The position numbers were made by a program, and so were the translations under genes. 36,739 nt of DNA, taken from positions 1 to 36,739 of the forward strand of contig CAMOSQ010000010.1 in NCBI GenBank assembly GCA_946624985.1. Reading direction: 5' to 3'. The stretch's first letter is position 1. Every line of letters starts with the position of its first letter. The notes below the pieces were generated by a model. That model saw only the letters and a program-made list of their open reading frames with translations. It had not been told where the DNA came from and ran no database searches. This document shows positions 36,566 to 36,739 of this stretch, piece by piece. Source of the DNA: an uncultured Caryophanales bacterium. Lineage in GTDB: Bacteria; Bacillota_I; Bacilli_A; RF39; UBA660.

Positions 36566-36739
36566 ATATACCCCCTATAGCATACTACCCAATATAATGA
36601 TATTACAAAAAAATAATTATTACAATACTTCTAAAACAACTTATAATCATAAACTTAATAAGTTATAACGAAAAAAACTAAATTATGATGTGAACCCCAA
36701 ATAGGAGACATCAAAAAAAACTAGCTTTCAAAAAAATCA

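Overview
This is an AT-rich chromosomal segment that appears to come from a spore-forming, Bacilli/Erysipelotrichia-like Firmicute; the lineage is inferred from gene content only. Most genes lie on the minus strand. The housekeeping backbone is an ABC-F ATPase (partial), mutL, an archaeal-type aspS next to hisS, yqeH-yqeG, gmk, tsf-rpsB, trpS, uvrC, topA and sigG, plus a four-gene ApbE/flavinylation cluster. Accessory material sits between these genes. The most notable items are: (1) two paralogous, previously uncalled loci at about 22.86-23.56 kb with type I toxin-antitoxin architecture (20- and 25-aa hydrophobic peptides on the minus strand, convergent short RNAs on the plus strand); (2) a MazF/PemK-like gene with no protein antitoxin, followed by a tandemly duplicated, promoter-bearing non-coding RNA locus (9062-9290); (3) a GC-richer structured RNA or leader upstream of rpsB (about 22617-22786); (4) an ORF6N cassette flanked by about 170-bp direct repeats made of the 3' end of a CotD-like coat gene; (5) a chimeric prepilin/Ig/phage-tail-like protein; (6) a RhuM-Fic gene broken by exactly two in-frame TAA codons. 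All calls come from reading the sequence; no database search was run.
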